Source of the DNA: Luteibacter sp. 9135
GTDB taxonomy: Bacteria > Pseudomonadota > Gammaproteobacteria > Xanthomonadales > Rhodanobacteraceae
NCBI RefSeq assembly: GCF_000745005.1
Contig: NZ_JQNB01000001.1
Span: 1,116,001-1,180,000 of the forward strand
DNA: 64,000 nucleotides
Direction of reading: 5' to 3'
Each line of letters starts with the position of its first letter. Within the stretch, counting starts at the first letter, position 1. Below are positions 61,550-64,000 of the stretch, one piece after another. A program made the position numbers and the translations under genes. The notes under the pieces are model-generated. The model saw only the letters and a program-made list of their open reading frames with translations. It was not told where the DNA came from and did not search any database.

Positions 61550-62584
61550 TCAGACGGTCTCGGTGACCTTGTTGAGGTGCGGCGGCACGTCGGGGTTGAA
61601 ACCGCGTGCCAGCGCCAGCGCGGCCGTGGCGCGGTAGAAGCTCTGCACGGTGATCAGCGGTGCGGCGATGGGCGCGGTGGCGACCAGGGGCAGCACGCCC
61701 TCGCCCGTGGCGCCGGGTGCGGCGATCCACACATTGGCGCCGCGCTTGCGGAACTCCGCCGCGATCTCCAGCACGCCGGGCAGCGTATCGTCGTTCTGCG
61801 CGAAGAACAGCACGGGGAAATGCGGGCCGACCAGGGCCATCGGGCCGTGCTTCACCTCGGCCGCGCTGAAGGCCTCGGCGTGCAGGTTGCAGGTTTCCTT
61901 GAACTTAAGCGCGGCTTCCAGCGCGCCGGCAAAGCCGAAACCGCGGCCGACCACGAACAGGTTGTGCGCATCGACCAGGCCCTCGGTAAGTGCCGACCAG
62001 TCCGCGTCCCAGCCCTGGCGAAGCTGCGTGGGCAGGGCGGTGATGGCGTCGGCGATCTCGGCGCGGCCGCTCCAGCGGGCGGCGATGTGCAGGATCGCGA
62101 ACAGCGCGCCCAGGTAGCTCTTGGTCGCGGCGACGCTGGTTTCCGGGCCCGCGTGCAGCGGCACCACCACGTCCGCCACGTCGGCCAGCGGGGAATCCAC
62201 CACGTTGACCAGGGCGACCACATAGGCGCCGGCCTTCTTCGCGGCCTCCGCGTTGCGCACCAGGTCGGGGCTTTTGCCCGACTGCGAAACGGCGAGGTAC
62301 AGCGCGCCATCGAGGCGCTGTGCCGCGTGATAGATGGAGGTGACCGACGGCGAGGCCGATGCGGTCACCACGCCCAGTTGGGTTTCGAACACGTACTTGG
62401 CGTACATCGCCGCGTGGTCGGAACTGCCGCGGGCGCAGGTGATGACCATGCGCGGGGGCTGGGCACGAAGCCGGTCGGCAAGGGCGCCGATCACGCCTTC
62501 GTTGAGGGCGAGTTGCCGTTCGACTACCTCGGCCGTCTCGTGCGCTTCGCGGTACATCAGGGTGTCTTGCGGCTGGGTGGTCAT
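61550..62584 (-). CDS. Glucosamine-6-phosphate deaminase NagB-II (SIS domain)
   Basis: A 344-residue protein with two SIS domains (about 30-170 and 200-330): ARGSSDHAAMYAKYVFET, LAVSQSGKSPDLV, VVGRGFGFAGALEAALKFKE and EAFSAAEVKHGPMALV. It lacks the glutaminase domain of GlmS, so it is NagB-II rather than a synthase. It converts GlcN-6-P to fructose-6-P and ammonia. Context between nagA and a GntR regulator supports this. Confidence 0.88.
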   Translation of the reverse strand: MTTQPQDTLMYREAHETAEVVERQLALNEGVIGALADRLRAQPPRMVITCARGSSDHAAMYAKYVFETQLGVVTASASPSVTSIYHAAQRLDGALYLAVSQSGKSPDLVRNAEAAKKAGAYVVALVNVVDSPLADVADVVVPLHAGPETSVAATKSYLGALFAILHIAARWSGRAEIADAITALPTQLRQGWDADWSALTEGLVDAHNLFVVGRGFGFAGALEAALKFKETCNLHAEAFSAAEVKHGPMALVGPHFPVLFFAQNDDTLPGVLEIAAEFRKRGANVWIAAPGATGEGVLPLVATAPIAAPLITVQSFYRATAALALARGFNPDVPPHLNKVTETV

Positions 62585-62600
62585 AGAAGTGGTGTGCCCG

Positions 62601-63353
62601 TCAGTCGCTTTGCAGTTCGGCGACGAAGTCGTAGATGTCCCCGCGATACCAGGAACAGGTGAATTCGACGATGCGGCCGTCGTCGAGGAAACTACGCCGC
62701 TCGATGTTCAGGCCGGCGCTGCCGGCACCGAGCCGGAGCAGCCGGGTCTGGGCCGGGCCCAGCACCACCGCGCGCAGGCGTTGCAGCGCGCGCCGCGGCC
62801 GATTGCCCAGCGTGTCGAGCGCTTCGTAGAGGGAATCCTCGACCAGGCTGGGGTCGGGCAGGAGGCTGAGCGGCACGGCGCTGCGCTCGATCGCCAGGGG
62901 CTCGTCGCCGGCGTAACGCAGGCGATGCAGGCGGACCACCTGGGTGCCGGGCGAGAGGTTCATCGCCATGGCTTCCTCCGGGGTGACCTCGCCGATGGCC
63001 CGCTCGAAGAACTCCGAGCGCGGGTTGAGCCCGCGGGCGCGAAGATCCTCGGTGAAGCTGGTCATCCGCGACAACGGCTTGACAATGCGTTCGGATACGA
63101 AAGTGCCGGCGCCGTGGCGTTGGGTGAGCAGGCCATCTTCGACCAGCCCGCCGATGGCCTTGCGCACGGTGACCCGGGACAGGGTGAGGGCCCTGGCCAG
63201 GTCGCGTTCGCTGGGCAGTGCGTGGCCGACCTGCACCTCGCCGTTCTCGATCACCGTGCGGATCGCCCGGCGCAGGCGCATGTACGCCAGCGGTTGCCGG
63301 GCGGCCGGGTCGTGCTGCAGGCGCTGGTACTCGGCGACGAGGGCGGTTTCCAT
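62601..63353 (-). CDS. GntR/HutC-family regulator, NagQ-like
   Basis: A 250-residue regulator from ATG 63353; an ATG at 63395 would add 14 residues and neither has a clear ribosome site. GntR winged helix at about 25-95 (GHALPSERDLARALTLSRVT; VRKAIGGLVEDGLLTQRHGA). UTRA effector domain at about 110-245. It resembles NagQ/NagR regulators of GlcNAc use. It is divergent from zwf, with repeated TGGTAYG words between them. Confidence 0.85.
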   Translation of the reverse strand: METALVAEYQRLQHDPAARQPLAYMRLRRAIRTVIENGEVQVGHALPSERDLARALTLSRVTVRKAIGGLVEDGLLTQRHGAGTFVSERIVKPLSRMTSFTEDLRARGLNPRSEFFERAIGEVTPEEAMAMNLSPGTQVVRLHRLRYAGDEPLAIERSAVPLSLLPDPSLVEDSLYEALDTLGNRPRRALQRLRAVVLGPAQTRLLRLGAGSAGLNIERRSFLDDGRIVEFTCSWYRGDIYDFVAELQSD

Positions 63354-63414
63354 GCCGGGAAGATACCAATCCACAACCACTGCGGCAAGACTCATTCGCG
63401 CGTCTCACAAACCC

Positions 63415-63447
63415 TTTGGATTCAAACGACTGTTTGCACGATCCAAA
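63415..63447. promoter_or_regulatory. Nested inverted repeats in nagQ/zwf intergenic region
   Basis: TTTGGAT (63415-63421) pairs with ATCCAAA (63441-63447) and encloses CAAAC-GACT-GTTTG (63423-63436). It lies just upstream of nagQ and may be a regulator site. Confidence 0.35.
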
Positions 63448-63455
63448 TCGGCAAC

Positions 63456-63467
63456 GTAAACGTTTGC
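63456..63467. promoter_or_regulatory. LacI-type operator upstream of zwf
   Basis: GTAAACGTTTGC, nearly identical to the sites at 256-267 and 4733-4744. It lies 121 bases before the zwf start. Confidence 0.55.
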
Positions 63468-63510
63468 GCCGCTGGCGCGCCGATCTTCCGAGGCGAAATG
63501 TCGCGCCGAT

Positions 63511-63549
63511 TGGTACGGGGCTGGTACGTCCTGGTATGTCACTGGTACG
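63511..63549. promoter_or_regulatory. Four phased TGGTAYG repeats, probable NagQ boxes
   Basis: TGGTACG (63511), TGGTACG (63522), TGGTATG (63532) and TGGTACG (63543), spaced 11, 10 and 11 bases, one DNA turn apart. NagQ boxes in Xanthomonas are, as I recall, TGGTATT repeats separated by 4 bases, which fits. The last copy ends about 39 bases before the zwf start. Confidence 0.6.
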
Positions 63550-63587
63550 ATCCTCCGGCACCCTCCCGTTTTGCAAAGGCCACTGTC

Positions 63588-64000
63588 GTGAGCGCCCAAC
63601 TCCTCCCGATCGAACCCTTCGACCTCGTTATCTTCGGCGGCACCGGCGACCTGGCCGTGCGCAAGCTCCTGCCTGCGATGTACCAGCGTTTCGTGGATGG
63701 CCAGATCCAGCCCGGCAGCCGCATTCTCGGCGTCGCCCGTGAAGGCCTGGACGATGCCGGCTACCGCGACCTGGTGCGCGGTTCGGTCGAGCAGGGCGTC
63801 ACCCATGTCGCCCCCGCCCAGCTCGAGGCGTTCATCGCCATGGTCGGCTACCTCTCGCTGGATGCACGCAAGGAAGAAGGCTGGGACGACTTTTCTGCCC
63901 TGATGCAGGTGCAGCCCAACCACATCCGCGTGTTCTACCTGTCGACCGCGCCGGACATCTTCACCGACATCTGCCAGCGCCTCGGCGCCCTGGGCTTCAA
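63588..64000 (+). CDS. zwf: Glucose-6-phosphate 1-dehydrogenase, N-terminal part
   Basis: About 137 codons from a GTG at 63588, running off the right edge. It starts VSAQLLPIEPFDLVIFGGTG; the Rossmann motif FGGTGDLAVRKLLPAMYQR at about 15-33 is the classical G6PDH GxxGDLxxRKLLPA signature. The enzyme makes 6-phosphogluconolactone and NADPH, feeding the pentose phosphate and Entner-Doudoroff routes. Promoter region carries NagQ-like repeats and a LacI-type site. Confidence 0.92.
   Translation, partial: MSAQLLPIEPFDLVIFGGTGDLAVRKLLPAMYQRFVDGQIQPGSRILGVAREGLDDAGYRDLVRGSVEQGVTHVAPAQLEAFIAMVGYLSLDARKEEGWDDFSALMQVQPNHIRVFYLSTAPDIFTDICQRLGALGF

Noticed and set aside
1..64000. CRISPR arrays, IS elements, prophage, rRNA
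   Set aside because: No spaced direct repeats of CRISPR size, no transposase or phage structural gene and no rRNA sequence was recognised.

Overview
The window is about 67% G+C with dense, mostly real genes. It reads as chromosome from a gammaproteobacterium of the Xanthomonadales/Lysobacterales, most likely Rhodanobacteraceae (Luteibacter-like). That placement is inferred from gene content: many TonB-dependent receptors, a carboxylesterase/AlgZ/AlgR/HemC neighbourhood, the PepSY/DUF3649/DUF3325 iron cluster, NagA with a SIS-type NagB-II and a NagQ-like regulator beside zwf, and GTAG-headed REP palindromes. No rRNA, tRNA, prophage, insertion sequence or CRISPR array was seen.

Layout. 1-4.8 kb: a secreted protein (cut by the window edge), an Oar-like TonB receptor and a LacI regulator with matching operators. 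4.9-7.1 kb: a Fur-box-controlled inner-membrane iron operon. 7.4-9.1 kb: a reduced SPFH protein and a membrane-anchored Mrr-type nuclease. 9.2-13.7 kb: rsmG-parA-parB, an ECF sigma/anti-sigma pair and a GT2 glycosyltransferase. 14-18 kb: patatin lipase, WYL regulator, a membrane protein and a DUF481 barrel. 18-24 kb: hemC and an AlgR/AlgZ-like two-component system, whose two genes are separated by two paralogous secreted proteins of unknown function; a third paralogue lies at 24.1 kb. 25.3-29.7 kb: an STN-type TonB receptor with FecR/FecI. 29.9-32 kb: prolyl oligopeptidase. 32.3-42 kb: a full kdpFABCDE potassium locus with an extra porin gene between kdpB and kdpC. 42-48 kb: an AraC regulator, then marR and a tripartite EmrAB/NodT efflux operon. 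48-49.2 kb: a lower-GC island with a NYN-domain protein that appears fused to an MbcA/ParS/Xre-like domain, plus a likely small RNA or attenuated leader. 49.2-54.4 kb: PagL, a GGDEF/EAL protein and a MATE pump. 54.7-60.3 kb: an RND pump without an adaptor gene, and btuB behind a cobalamin riboswitch. 60.4-64 kb: nagA, nagB-II and nagQ, divergent from zwf (cut by the window edge).

The most distinctive signals are: (1) a GTAG-headed REP family whose TAG supplies the stop codons of at least three genes; (2) three paralogous Cys-rich secreted proteins wedged into a conserved sensor/regulator locus, two with CRP/Clp-like sites at matching distances; (3) the NYN plus MbcA/ParS/Xre-like fusion in a low-GC island preceded by a promoter-to-terminator unit; and (4) phased TGGTAYG repeats in front of zwf beside a NagQ-like regulator.

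Regulatory logic visible from sequence: LacI-type operators sit before the first gene, before lacI itself and before zwf. A Fur box heads the iron operon, a B12 riboswitch precedes btuB, and a near-consensus promoter with an inverted repeat sits at marR.
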